Shown here in pieces: positions 53,065-60,566 of a stretch of 64,000 nt of DNA (the first letter of the stretch is position 1; each line of letters starts with the position of its first letter). This stretch comes from Bacteroidota bacterium (GTDB lineage: Bacteria > Bacteroidota > Bacteroidia > Chitinophagales > Chitinophagaceae): contig JAFAEM010000030.1 in NCBI GenBank assembly GCA_023424015.1, forward strand, positions 1 through 64,000. Direction: 5' to 3'. Made by a program: the position numbers and the translations under genes. Below the pieces are notes generated by a model. It saw only the letters and a program-made list of their open reading frames with translations. It ran no database searches and was not told the DNA's origin.

Positions 53065-53361
53065 AGTATATCATTTGAACAAATTCCTGAAGCGATAGGT
53101 AAACTGTTTAACAGACTCGACGATATCGAGGCACTGATCAAGGAAAAATCAACACCCAGGGAGCCGGAGGTTTTTCTTGATGTTAACGAGGCCGGTGAAT
53201 TGCTGCGCCTGTCTACTCAATCAGTCTACGGGTTGGTACACCGCCGGGAAATTCCGCACAATAAAAAAGGCAACAGGCTATACTTTAAAAAATCAGAGCT
53301 GGAACAGTGGATGCAGGAAGGTCGCAGAAAGACTTTACACGAAATAAAAGAAACGGCATAA
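53062..53361 (+). CDS. Excisionase-like helix-turn-helix DNA-binding protein
   Basis: A 99-residue protein with the MerR/Xis-type winged helix: VFLDVNEAGELLRLSTQSVYGLVHRREIPHNKKGNRLYFKKSELEQWM, typical of the HTH_17 group that serves as excisionase or regulator in Bacteroidota mobile elements. A short N-terminal helix precedes it. I start at the ATG at 53062 because it overlaps the palindromic operator and gives the family length; an upstream frame start adds ten residues. It lies between the integrase transcript and the replication genes, the normal place of an AlpA/Xis switch protein in satellites. Confidence 0.85.
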   Translation: MSISFEQIPEAIGKLFNRLDDIEALIKEKSTPREPEVFLDVNEAGELLRLSTQSVYGLVHRREIPHNKKGNRLYFKKSELEQWMQEGRRKTLHEIKETA

Positions 53362-53413
53362 AAAGGCCCCACCGGCGAAAGTGAGGCTGAAAGGGAATAG
53401 AAAGCTAAGATAG

Positions 53414-54340
53414 ATGCAAGATACTAAAAATATATCGTGGTTAAACTTTAATACAAGCCTCTTTGCTTGTGCTGCCGACAACTACGGCACACTTAGAACC
53501 TTCCGACAAATTTTATTCTCCGACTTCGCCTGCCAGCATCCATGGTTTTACAAAGATCATCAGACTAATACCTGGATCACTGGTTCCAGCGATGACCTTC
53601 AAACGATGATCGACATACGAAACGGTACCGCCTTAAAGGAGGAGATCCCATTACTAAAGCAAACACTTCAATGCTTTACTCCATCCGCATCATTTGAATG
53701 TAAGAAGCGAGGTCACGAAAAACTGATATCAACGATACCAATTTTGCAACTTGACTTCGACTATTTGAATAATATTGAAAGAACAATGCAGGAAATATTT
53801 TCATTACCGTTTGTCGCTTATGTTGGAAAATCGGTATCAGGTAAGGGCCTGTTTGCGCTTGTGCTGATCGCTGAACCCGAAAAGTTACGGGAGTATGCAG
53901 AACATTGTTTTGCCGTTTTCAATTATTACGGATTAAAACCAGATACCAGTAAAGGCAGGAATTATACTGATTTAAGATTTATCAGCTACGATTGTAATGC
54001 GCTATACCGGGAGTATCCAGAACCTTTGAGAATTAAAAAATTCCATTCACCGCCAAAGCCGGTAATGACGATGAAGCCAGCAGATCATTTTCAAGTTTCG
54101 GACAGTAAGCTGATTGAATGGGCCGTTAAACAGATTCACCAGGCCCAGGTAGGAAACAGATTTGAGACTGTGCGCCGGGTGGCCTATTGTTTAGGCGGGT
54201 ATAATACCGGGCTCCAGGAAATCGAGCAGGCTATAAATGAATCAATCCAATACGACGGACTGCAGAAAAAATATCTTTCCCATGCCAGGGATGGTTTTAA
54301 GGCAGGACAACTAAAACCATTGTATGAACAGAGCGCTTGA
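53414..54340 (+). CDS. PrimPol-like protein, BT4734/VirE N-terminal family
   Basis: A 308-residue protein matching the BT4734/BF3469 family often found on Bacteroidota mobile elements. The archaeo-eukaryotic primase-type core is suggested by LQLDFDYLNN (metal-binding D-x-D, near residue 117), VGKSVSGKGLFALVLI, and the later NYTDLRFISYDCNALY block. The C-terminal quarter has helical content like VRRVAYCLGGYNTGLQEIEQAI. It likely primes or synthesises DNA for element replication. The next ATPase gene overlaps its end by 17 bp, implying coupled translation and joint function as primase plus helicase. Confidence 0.82.
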   Translation: MQDTKNISWLNFNTSLFACAADNYGTLRTFRQILFSDFACQHPWFYKDHQTNTWITGSSDDLQTMIDIRNGTALKEEIPLLKQTLQCFTPSASFECKKRGHEKLISTIPILQLDFDYLNNIERTMQEIFSLPFVAYVGKSVSGKGLFALVLIAEPEKLREYAEHCFAVFNYYGLKPDTSKGRNYTDLRFISYDCNALYREYPEPLRIKKFHSPPKPVMTMKPADHFQVSDSKLIEWAVKQIHQAQVGNRFETVRRVAYCLGGYNTGLQEIEQAINESIQYDGLQKKYLSHARDGFKAGQLKPLYEQSA

Positions 54341-55406
54341 TCCGGAAGTTTTCGAGGGAATAAAGGGGATACCAAAGGATAACGGTAGTGAAGTTGATGA
54401 AAGGTTTTTGCGCTGTATACTTGACCAATTAAAGGACTATCCACCGCCGGCACCGGTCCTAAATTTAATTCAGGACGGCGACACAATGCCTCTGCTTACA
54501 CTAAAATCCTTCAGTCTTTGGCAGGGCAAGCAAAAGTCAAAAAAGACCACTGCGCTTGCTATGGCAATTGCTCCATATATCGCAAATAAACCCAGCGACG
54601 AATCGCAAACATACTTTCAACCGGAAACACCAGGCAGGGTTCTTTGGTTTGACACAGAACAGGGCCAAAGCTATGCCGCGCGGACAATGAAGTTAATATT
54701 AAAGCTGGCCGGTGTGGATAAGTCTGACAAGTTGATCTATTGCGATCTAAGGGAATACACCCCGCGTGAACGATTGGAAATTATTATTTCCGGCATCTCA
54801 ACAACGCAGGATCTGGGAATAGTGATCATTGACGGGCTGGTTGATTTGCTCGACGACTTCATGGACGCAAAACAGGGCCATACCCTTATCACAACGCTAT
54901 TAAAACTGTGTTCACAGCATAATATCCATATTGCCGGTGTGCTGCATCAAAACAAGTCAAAGGACGATAAATCAGCCAGGGCGCATGTAGGCACCATTGC
55001 CAGCCAAAAATGCGAGGTGGAAATATCAACTGAGGCAGACACAAAAGATTTATCTGTGAGCAAGGTAACGTGTCTCAATTCCCGGGGGATTCCATTTAAA
55101 GACTTTCTGATCAGGTGGCAAAAGGGAAGTCTTCCGGCAATTATTGATAAGGGTACCGAGGTAATGAAGCCGAACAAGAATTACGCGCAGGCTGTGAGCT
55201 TACAGGAAGCCGTTTTTAAGCCCATGGCAGCCCTCACCCCGACAGAGGCAGAGAAAGCGATCATGAAGCATTTAACCGTTTCTGAAAGCACAGCAAAAAG
55301 ACGTATTGATGAACTGTTAACCTGGGGGTTGATCGAAAAGGGAGAGGACAGAAGATACCGGGGGGTAGGGGTCAGGGTTCACGAGGGTTCAAATAGGGTT
55401 CAATGA
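54324..55406 (+). CDS. RecA-fold replicative ATPase (RepA/helicase-like)
   Basis: A 360-residue P-loop ATPase. The Walker A loop is atypical (WQGKQKSKKTTAL, with K where G is usual), a form also seen in related mobile-element ATPases. Walker B is GIVIIDGLVDLLDDF, and IAGVLHQNKSKDDKSARAHVGTI is the RecA-like sensor region. The C-terminal part after LTPTEAEKAIMKHLTVSESTAKRRIDELLTWGLI is a winged helix that could bind the nearby iteron-like repeats. It overlaps the PrimPol-like gene by 17 bp. The last codons and the stop lie inside the GGGTTCA repeat cluster, so the candidate origin is embedded in the gene's 3' end. Confidence 0.82.
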   Translation: MNRALDPEVFEGIKGIPKDNGSEVDERFLRCILDQLKDYPPPAPVLNLIQDGDTMPLLTLKSFSLWQGKQKSKKTTALAMAIAPYIANKPSDESQTYFQPETPGRVLWFDTEQGQSYAARTMKLILKLAGVDKSDKLIYCDLREYTPRERLEIIISGISTTQDLGIVIIDGLVDLLDDFMDAKQGHTLITTLLKLCSQHNIHIAGVLHQNKSKDDKSARAHVGTIASQKCEVEISTEADTKDLSVSKVTCLNSRGIPFKDFLIRWQKGSLPAIIDKGTEVMKPNKNYAQAVSLQEAVFKPMAALTPTEAEKAIMKHLTVSESTAKRRIDELLTWGLIEKGEDRRYRGVGVRVHEGSNRVQ

Positions 55407-55486
55407 ACCTGTCAAAGGAGGGTTCACACACACCCCTATATATAGGGTGTGAACCTGACCCCTCGATATAACCCCCACAGGGTTCA
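55375..55486. promoter_or_regulatory. Iteron-like GGGTTCA cluster with long inverted repeat (candidate origin)
   Basis: GGGTTCA occurs at 55375, 55385, 55396, 55420 and 55480, with inverted TGAACC at 55404 and 55450. The first three are 10 and 11 bp apart, one per helical turn. Copies at 55420 and 55450 form the arms of a long stem around CCCTATATATAGGG. The A/T-rich centre and the position beside the replication ATPase suggest a replication origin or repressor site. Confidence 0.6.
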
Positions 55487-55492
55487 AAAATT

Positions 55493-55816
55493 ATGACACC
55501 AAAAAAGCAAAAAAGCATGAACAAACAGGAACCTATACAACCCACCCGGCAGGTGTGGGAAAGCTGGGAAGACGAACAGAAGATAGATTGGATACTTTCC
55601 GAAACAAAGGGAACAGAGCTCGTACTGGGCCAGCCTTACTGGCTTTTGTATAAAGACACAGACTTTGCCATAAAGTTTACCTGGGGTGTATCCAAAGACC
55701 GAAGGCAGTACTTCCTAAGGGATATCAGGCTTATGAACCTTGACGAGGGGGTAAGAACCTTTCGACAGCACATGACAGCACTGGCAGCAGTTAAGAGGGA
55801 TGAGAATAAAAATTAG
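55493..55816 (+). CDS. Hypothetical protein of the satellite
   Basis: A 107-residue soluble protein without recognised domains. It has a basic N-terminus (PKKQKSMNKQEPIQPTRQ), then WESWEDEQKIDWILSETKGTELV and several aromatic residues around YWLLYKDTDFAIKFTWGV. Starts at 55493 or at a second ATG eight codons later. It follows the candidate origin and precedes a 170 bp non-coding gap that separates the replication genes from the capsid-related genes. No homology is clear to me; a small replication or regulatory accessory role is a guess from position. Confidence 0.65.
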   Translation: MTPKKQKSMNKQEPIQPTRQVWESWEDEQKIDWILSETKGTELVLGQPYWLLYKDTDFAIKFTWGVSKDRRQYFLRDIRLMNLDEGVRTFRQHMTALAAVKRDENKN

Positions 55817-55985
55817 GGGGTGGAGTGTCGCGGTGCAGAAACACGCAAACGCACTGCTTTATAAGCAGTAGGTAAATAGCTTGTATTAAATTGATTGTGA
55901 GCAAATAAACAAACATATTCAGGATAGTATTTCATAGCTTTGACATAGTATTTCAAACGTGAAAACAATAAAAAGCTGATTATCA

Positions 55986-56363
55986 ATGGCAAATCCAAAT
56001 TGGGTTAAGGGGGCAAAAAGCCCAAATCCACAGGGCCGGGCAAAGATGAAAAGCAGCGCCCGGACAGTGAAGGGAATGGTTGAGCGTTTCATCAAAAGAA
56101 ACATCACACCGAATAAACTGCAGGCCATGTTTGATAAACTGGGTGCCAGGGATAAACTTTCAATGTTAACCCTGCTACTGCCCTATTGCACCCCTAAACA
56201 ATCACAGCTATCCATTAACGCACAGTTTGACCAGTTAAGCGATAGAGACCTGGAAAGGCTATACAACCAGGTAATGGGCGCTATACCACAGCCTGAGCCC
56301 ATACAGCTGGTAGACGGCAATACTTTAATTCCAGCAAACTTCAACCGCTATGGACAGGAGTAA
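55986..56363 (+). CDS. DUF5681-like small phage protein (possible TerS analogue)
   Basis: A 125-residue protein whose N-terminus, NPNWVKGAKSPNPQGRAK, matches the WxKGxSxNPxGRP motif of DUF5681 proteins, which usually stand just before terminase genes in phage genomes. The rest is helical, with LQAMFDKLGARDKLSMLTLLLPY. No large terminase follows here. In satellites a small terminase-like protein commonly redirects the helper's packaging machine to satellite DNA; that role is plausible but unproven. The next gene overlaps its end by 14 bp. Confidence 0.7.
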   Translation: MANPNWVKGAKSPNPQGRAKMKSSARTVKGMVERFIKRNITPNKLQAMFDKLGARDKLSMLTLLLPYCTPKQSQLSINAQFDQLSDRDLERLYNQVMGAIPQPEPIQLVDGNTLIPANFNRYGQE

Positions 56364-56823
56364 AATGATAGCGATACTTTCAGCGATATCTGAGGGTAGT
56401 ATTAACCCGGCAGACCTGGTACCTGGGAGGGGTTACTTTCTTTGCGAGGAAACCCCGGGTGTGTTCAGGGATCGGCATTCAGGTATATCCTACACACAAA
56501 CGGAAGCGGATGCACTGTATGAGGACATAGAGCGCCGCAACGCTGTTCGCAAACAGTTAATCAGTGAGGCCGCCGACGAGCCTATGGTTATTATTTGCCT
56601 ACCCGATAAAACCAAAATACAGATCACGATAGACATTGAACCCAAACCACAGGTACAGGTGATTAAAGAACCGGAGCCGGAAGTAATTGAGGAAACTAAA
56701 AAGGTGAATGAGCGTCCAAAAAAAACAGGGCCGGTAAGATTTAACCTGATGGGCGAACAGGTAGACCGGGAGCGGTCAGAAAAAATGAATGAGTATATAA
56801 ACATCAACACTGAATTATTATGA
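56350..56823 (+). CDS. Hypothetical satellite protein
   Basis: A 157-residue protein overlapping the DUF5681-like gene by 14 bp and the next gene by 4 bp, so the three are translationally coupled. The N-terminal part (MIAILSAISEGSINPADLVPGRGYFLCEE) looks globular; a Glu/Pro/Lys-rich linker follows (about residues 98-125), and the end is charged. No named family is recognised. The arrangement suggests a component of a small complex with its neighbours, for instance in DNA packaging or capsid building. Confidence 0.7.
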   Translation: MDRSKMIAILSAISEGSINPADLVPGRGYFLCEETPGVFRDRHSGISYTQTEADALYEDIERRNAVRKQLISEAADEPMVIICLPDKTKIQITIDIEPKPQVQVIKEPEPEVIEETKKVNERPKKTGPVRFNLMGEQVDRERSEKMNEYININTELL

Positions 56824-57062
56824 AAAAGAAAGAACAAATTGCAGCCGTGTTGGAGAAATGTGTTTTAGCTGTTGAACAATCGGCAATAGACTCAAGAACC
56901 GCCTGCAATGCCCTTAAAGAATTGCCAGACAATCCCACCCCGCAACAGGCTTTAAATGCAGCCCGGTTGTTTGATACTATGACTAACTCAATGGCTAAGG
57001 CATCGGAAACATTCGCTAGCTATCTTCCAAAATTGACACATTTATTTTCTAATGAAAATTGA
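56820..57062 (+). CDS. Small hypothetical helical protein
   Basis: An 80-residue, mostly helical protein with a start codon in the ATGA overlap of the preceding gene. The middle contains NPTPQQALNAARLFDTMTNSMAKASETF. Size and helical make-up fit a small scaffold or assembly protein, but no family is recognised. A 180 bp non-coding stretch follows before the capsid gene; no remnant of a portal or terminase gene is seen in it. Confidence 0.65.
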   Translation: MKKKEQIAAVLEKCVLAVEQSAIDSRTACNALKELPDNPTPQQALNAARLFDTMTNSMAKASETFASYLPKLTHLFSNEN

Positions 57063-57242
57063 TTTATCTTTGGCTTAGAATAGAAAGCCGCAAAACAGCC
57101 TGGAGGCGAGCCGCAACTCTACGCACTCTCTTTCATTTGGACAATGCACTTTCTGCTTAGCCGCTACTTCAAAGCACTACGCTGCAAAAATTCCTTAAAG
57201 ACATTATTGGCTAAAGGCCATCATAACTAAAATATTTTTCTC

Positions 57243-58370
57243 ATGGAAAATAACGGATTTTCTGCCGCGGAGCTGCAGGAATTAACATCACAATTCAACA
57301 AGGTGAAAACTTCACTTTCGACAATGATCGAAAAAGAAATCACTCCCTTAAAACAGGCCAATGAGGCAAACCAGAAGGCCCTGGATAGTCTTATTGCAAA
57401 TAATCATCGAATGGCCATTGGCGGGCCGGGATTAAGTTTCGGTGACTCATTCGCAAAGGAAATAGAAAACCAGTTTAGCAGTAAAAGCGATGTTATCAAC
57501 GCTTTTAAAAATGACAAGGATGCAAAATTTTCCTTTCAGCTGAAACAGGTAGGCACTATGACAGCAGCGGCAAACCTCACCGGTGATCCGCATGCGTCTT
57601 ATGGTTCAAGGCAGGGGCTTGTACCTGCTCAGCGTGTCAATTTCAGGGATCTCATACCTACACAATCTTCACCAACCGGCACCTATGTTTCATACCGCGA
57701 AACAGGCGGCGAGGGTGCTATCGCTGACCAAACGGTCGGTGAGACAAAGGCCCAGGTAGACTATGACTTTACAGAGGTCAAAACAGTATCAGGTTATACG
57801 GCAGGCTTTGCCCGGTTTGCAAAACAAATGATGTTTCAATTGCCCTGGTTGCAAACAACCCTAACCAGGCTGCTGCTAAGGGATTTTTATAAAAAGGAAA
57901 ACGCCAAGTTTTATGCAGCCGTCGCAGCCGCCGCCACAGGATTTGATACTACAGCAGAAACCGACGATGCCAAAGCTATCATTGATGTTTTGATGGGCCG
58001 GGCCGACACTGACTTTAATAATTCTTTTATCCTGGTTAAGAACAGCCAGAAAGGAAGGTTATTAAAGCTGCTTTATGCAAATGGCTTTTACATGGGTTCG
58101 GGTAGTGTGGTAGGTTCACCTGATGGTAATATAAGAATTGCCGATACCCCGCTGGTAGGTGTGTCATGGGCTACAGAGGATAAGATCATGATCATTGACA
58201 CTGATTTTATCGAGCGTGTGGAAACAGAAAATTTGCGTGTGGAGTTTTCTTATGAAGATTCAGACAACTTTCAACGAAACCTGATTACTGCCCGTGTGGA
58301 GTGCTTTGAAGATCTTAACCTGCTCAGGACCGATGCTCATAGCTATTTGGATATGGGTAATGAATCATAA
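57243..58370 (+). CDS. HK97-type major capsid protein
   Basis: A 375-residue protein with the layout of phage HK97-fold capsid proteins. The N-terminal ~110 residues include a coiled-coil delta-like segment (FSAAELQELTSQFNKVKTSLSTMIEKEITPLKQANEANQKAL). The shell domain carries FRDLIPTQSSPTGTYVSYRETG, VSGYTAGFARFAKQMMFQLPWLQTTLTRLLLRDFYKKEN and GVSWATEDKIMIIDTDFIERVE near the end. No prohead protease gene accompanies it, so the N-terminus may stay in place or be cut by a helper's enzyme. It could form smaller shells or join the helper's capsid. Confidence 0.9.
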   Translation: MENNGFSAAELQELTSQFNKVKTSLSTMIEKEITPLKQANEANQKALDSLIANNHRMAIGGPGLSFGDSFAKEIENQFSSKSDVINAFKNDKDAKFSFQLKQVGTMTAAANLTGDPHASYGSRQGLVPAQRVNFRDLIPTQSSPTGTYVSYRETGGEGAIADQTVGETKAQVDYDFTEVKTVSGYTAGFARFAKQMMFQLPWLQTTLTRLLLRDFYKKENAKFYAAVAAAATGFDTTAETDDAKAIIDVLMGRADTDFNNSFILVKNSQKGRLLKLLYANGFYMGSGSVVGSPDGNIRIADTPLVGVSWATEDKIMIIDTDFIERVETENLRVEFSYEDSDNFQRNLITARVECFEDLNLLRTDAHSYLDMGNES

Positions 58371-58398
58371 AATCTGCCGACAGATAGGTTAAAAATAG

Positions 58399-58419
58399 CC
58401 CCGGTGTTTCTACGCGGGG
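58399..58419 (+). terminator. Possible terminator after the capsid gene
   Basis: CCCCG, an 11 bp loop, CGGGG, then GTTTACTT. A weak T-tract; it may lower transcription of the tape-measure gene relative to the capsid gene. Confidence 0.5.
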
Positions 58420-58440
58420 GTTTACTTAAAATTTTTTATT

Positions 58441-60291
58441 ATGGCGGGAGCACGTTTACATGTCACACTGAGTGCAGATGGCAGGGATCTGGTCAGCGTC
58501 CTTGTCGATGCAAAAAAGCAGGTTTCCGGCTTTGGTGATTCCCTTACCAAGCTGGAAAAGCAGGTGCAGGCGTTTGGAGGTGGTGTGAAGAAATTCACGG
58601 CAGGCACACAGGATTTTGTCAGCAGGATTAAGAGCATGCCAAAACCTATTGGTGATGCGGCAACGGCCATGAAGCAGCTACCAAAGTCATCCAATGCTGC
58701 CACTCTTTCCCTTATCAATTTAGGCCGGGTTGCCCAGGATGCGCCCTTTGGTATTTTGGGTATTGCCAATAACATCAACCCGCTACTCGAATCTTTCCAG
58801 CGGCTGCAAAAAGAAACAGGATCGACAAAGACAGCATTTAAGTCGCTGGTGAGTGGATTAACCGGCGCCGGTGGTATTGGACTTGCTGTATCGGTTGTTA
58901 CATCCCTGCTTATCGTTTTCGGTGATAAGTTATTTGGAGCAAAAAAAGCATCGGAGGCATCAGAGACGGCGCTCAGGAGTTTTGCCGATGCACTGGAATC
59001 GGTTAAGGATGGCGTGAAGGATTTAAACGATGAACTTGACTTTGCAAACCAGCTTGGTGCTATCAACATAAAAATAGGGGGCTTTGGTGAACTCAAAGAC
59101 CTACAGGAGCAGTCTGTTGCACAGCGGGAGTTTACCGCGGAGTTGGAGAAATCGAAAAGCGATTTGGAAAAACTCGGCAATGAGATCGCGGCCAATACAG
59201 AACTGAATGCGAAGGACAGGCTGGATGCAATGCAGAAGTATCACGATTCCATAAGGGATATCAATAAGGATATCCGGGAAAGTGAGCAGAAGCAGACTTT
59301 AATCTACCGGAAGATAGCCCTGCAGAGAATCGAAGATCAGAAAAAAGCAGATGAGGAATTACTGAAGCTAAAAGACAAATTCATTGATGATACAATATCC
59401 AGAGCAAAGCGGCTGGCATCATATCTCCAGAAAACTACTATCCGAAATGTAGTATTTGAACTTGACCCGGAATTGCCACGAAGTGAGCAGTTTGACGAAG
59501 CGGTTAAGTTCATCCAACGGGCGCTCAATGCCCGTAATACTTTCACCTTAAAGCCACAGGTGATTGTAGAAAACCCGACACTGGTACGGGCAACAAACTA
59601 TTTCGCGGCACTGAAAAAAGAGGCAGAGAAAATATTCAGCGACCTACAGGCTGAGATCGACAAACTTACAAGGAGAAATCCAATACTTATCCGGGCAGAG
59701 CAGGTACAGGCGGAACAAAGGCAGAGGGGGTCAGAACTTGCAACGGCTTTAGGCTTAAGAATAGAAGGGGTGAACGAAGCGGTTAGCCTGTTATCAAAAG
59801 CCCACAAAGAGGCCGTATTAGCAGCAAATACAATAAGCGCTGCGCTTGTACCAGCGTTCCAGGGTTTGTTTGATGCGATCAGGGCGGGGGAGAATCCCGT
59901 TAAAGCATTCTTCCAATCGCTCGGGCAGGCATTGACACAGCTTATCCAGAAACTTATTGCCGCAGTGGTGCAGGCAGCTATTTTAAGTGCATTATTTCCT
60001 GGTGGTGTGGGGGGAGTAAAAGGCTTTGGAGCCACATTTAAAAATTTATTGGGCTTTCGGGCTGAGGGTGGTCCTGTGTTCTCTGGCAGGCCTTATGTGG
60101 TTGGTGAAAAGGGGCCTGAATTATTCATCCCCCAGGGCGGCGGCAGGATCGTACCAAATAACGAAATGAACGCAGGGCTCAGAGGAATAACTCCGGCAGT
60201 GCAAAGTATTCATGTAACAGGAGAGATCAGCGGTAGGTCGCTCAGGCTTGTGAATGCAAGACAAGCTGGTTTTGAAAACAGAAACGCGTAG
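58441..60291 (+). CDS. Phage tail tape-measure protein
   Basis: A 616-residue protein typical of tape-measure proteins: an N-terminal region with VTLSADGRDLVSVLVDAKKQ, a hydrophobic stretch (TGAGGIGLAVSVVTSLLIVFG), a long helical middle and a C-terminal GFRAEGGPVFSGRPYVVGEKGPELFIPQGGGRIVP, the GPE-type block common near their ends. By the general rule of about 1.5 angstrom of tail per residue it would set a tail near 90 nm. It is the last gene of the element; no tail-tube, chaperone or baseplate gene is present, so it can act only with a helper's tail proteins. Confidence 0.88.
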   Translation: MAGARLHVTLSADGRDLVSVLVDAKKQVSGFGDSLTKLEKQVQAFGGGVKKFTAGTQDFVSRIKSMPKPIGDAATAMKQLPKSSNAATLSLINLGRVAQDAPFGILGIANNINPLLESFQRLQKETGSTKTAFKSLVSGLTGAGGIGLAVSVVTSLLIVFGDKLFGAKKASEASETALRSFADALESVKDGVKDLNDELDFANQLGAINIKIGGFGELKDLQEQSVAQREFTAELEKSKSDLEKLGNEIAANTELNAKDRLDAMQKYHDSIRDINKDIRESEQKQTLIYRKIALQRIEDQKKADEELLKLKDKFIDDTISRAKRLASYLQKTTIRNVVFELDPELPRSEQFDEAVKFIQRALNARNTFTLKPQVIVENPTLVRATNYFAALKKEAEKIFSDLQAEIDKLTRRNPILIRAEQVQAEQRQRGSELATALGLRIEGVNEAVSLLSKAHKEAVLAANTISAALVPAFQGLFDAIRAGENPVKAFFQSLGQALTQLIQKLIAAVVQAAILSALFPGGVGGVKGFGATFKNLLGFRAEGGPVFSGRPYVVGEKGPELFIPQGGGRIVPNNEMNAGLRGITPAVQSIHVTGEISGRSLRLVNARQAGFENRNA

Positions 60292-60320
60292 TATATCAAA
60301 TTCTATGCAAGCCGGGCAAT

Positions 60321-60350
60321 AAAAAAGGGCTTCAATTTACTGAAACCCTT
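60321..60350 (-). terminator. Terminator supplied by the element for tRNA-Arg
   Basis: On the minus strand AAGGGTTTCA, loop, TGAAGCCC, then six T. It lies 10 bp past the tRNA 3' end inside the element and replaces the host terminator left behind at 50789. Confidence 0.75.
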
Positions 60351-60359
60351 GATTACCAA

Positions 60360-60402
60360 GTGATCCGGATTGGATTCAAACCAATGACCTACTGCTTAGA
60401 AG
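60360..60402. repeat. attR: 43 bp direct repeat
   Basis: Perfect copy of 50816-50858; here it is continuous with the 5' half of an intact tRNA-Arg gene, so the tRNA function survives integration. Confidence 0.92.
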
Positions 60403-60434
60403 GCAGTTGCTCTATTCAGCTGAGCTACCGGACC
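60361..60434 (-). tRNA. tRNA-Arg (anticodon TCT)
   Basis: The minus strand folds as a standard cloverleaf: acceptor GGTCCGG with CCGGATC (one G-T pair), D-arm GCTC/GAGC, anticodon arm ACTGC-CTTCTAA-GCAGT with anticodon TCT, and T-arm ATTGG-TTTGAAT-CCAAT. The discriminator base is A. It reads AGA codons. The part from the anticodon loop to the 3' end is the attachment site of the mobile element. Confidence 0.93.
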
Positions 60435-60566
60435 GTTTTTTAAAGCAGGGCGCAAAGATACCATTTCAGTCTTTATTGGAAAAATGCTATCGGCATTTTT
60501 ATTTCCCCAGGGGTCAAGCCTTCCGTGAAAATCTTTTCCCTAATTTCAGCCGCCAAAGAAAACGAT

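Larger units (their letters stand above)
50816..60402. mobile_element. tRNA-Arg-integrated phage-satellite-like element
   Basis: A 9.5 kb insertion bounded by a perfect 43 bp repeat, with an intact tRNA-Arg(TCT) at its right end. All eleven genes read rightward: integrase, Cys-motif protein, excisionase-like HTH, PrimPol-like, RecA-fold ATPase, small unknown, DUF5681-like, two small unknowns, HK97 major capsid protein, tail tape-measure protein. There is no large terminase, portal, prohead protease, head-tail joining, tail tube, holin or endolysin. Open frames are intact and closely packed, which argues against a decayed prophage. It therefore looks like a satellite that relies on a helper phage. 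Confidence 0.85.

Noticed and set aside
58422..59195. 257-codon frame antisense to the tape-measure gene
   Set aside because: Ser/Ala/Pro-rich shadow of a well-supported coding frame with matching direction of the element.
50816..60402. Ordinary decayed prophage
   Set aside because: Frames are intact, closely packed and co-directional, with perfect att repeats; the missing genes leave no visible remnants. Not fully excluded.
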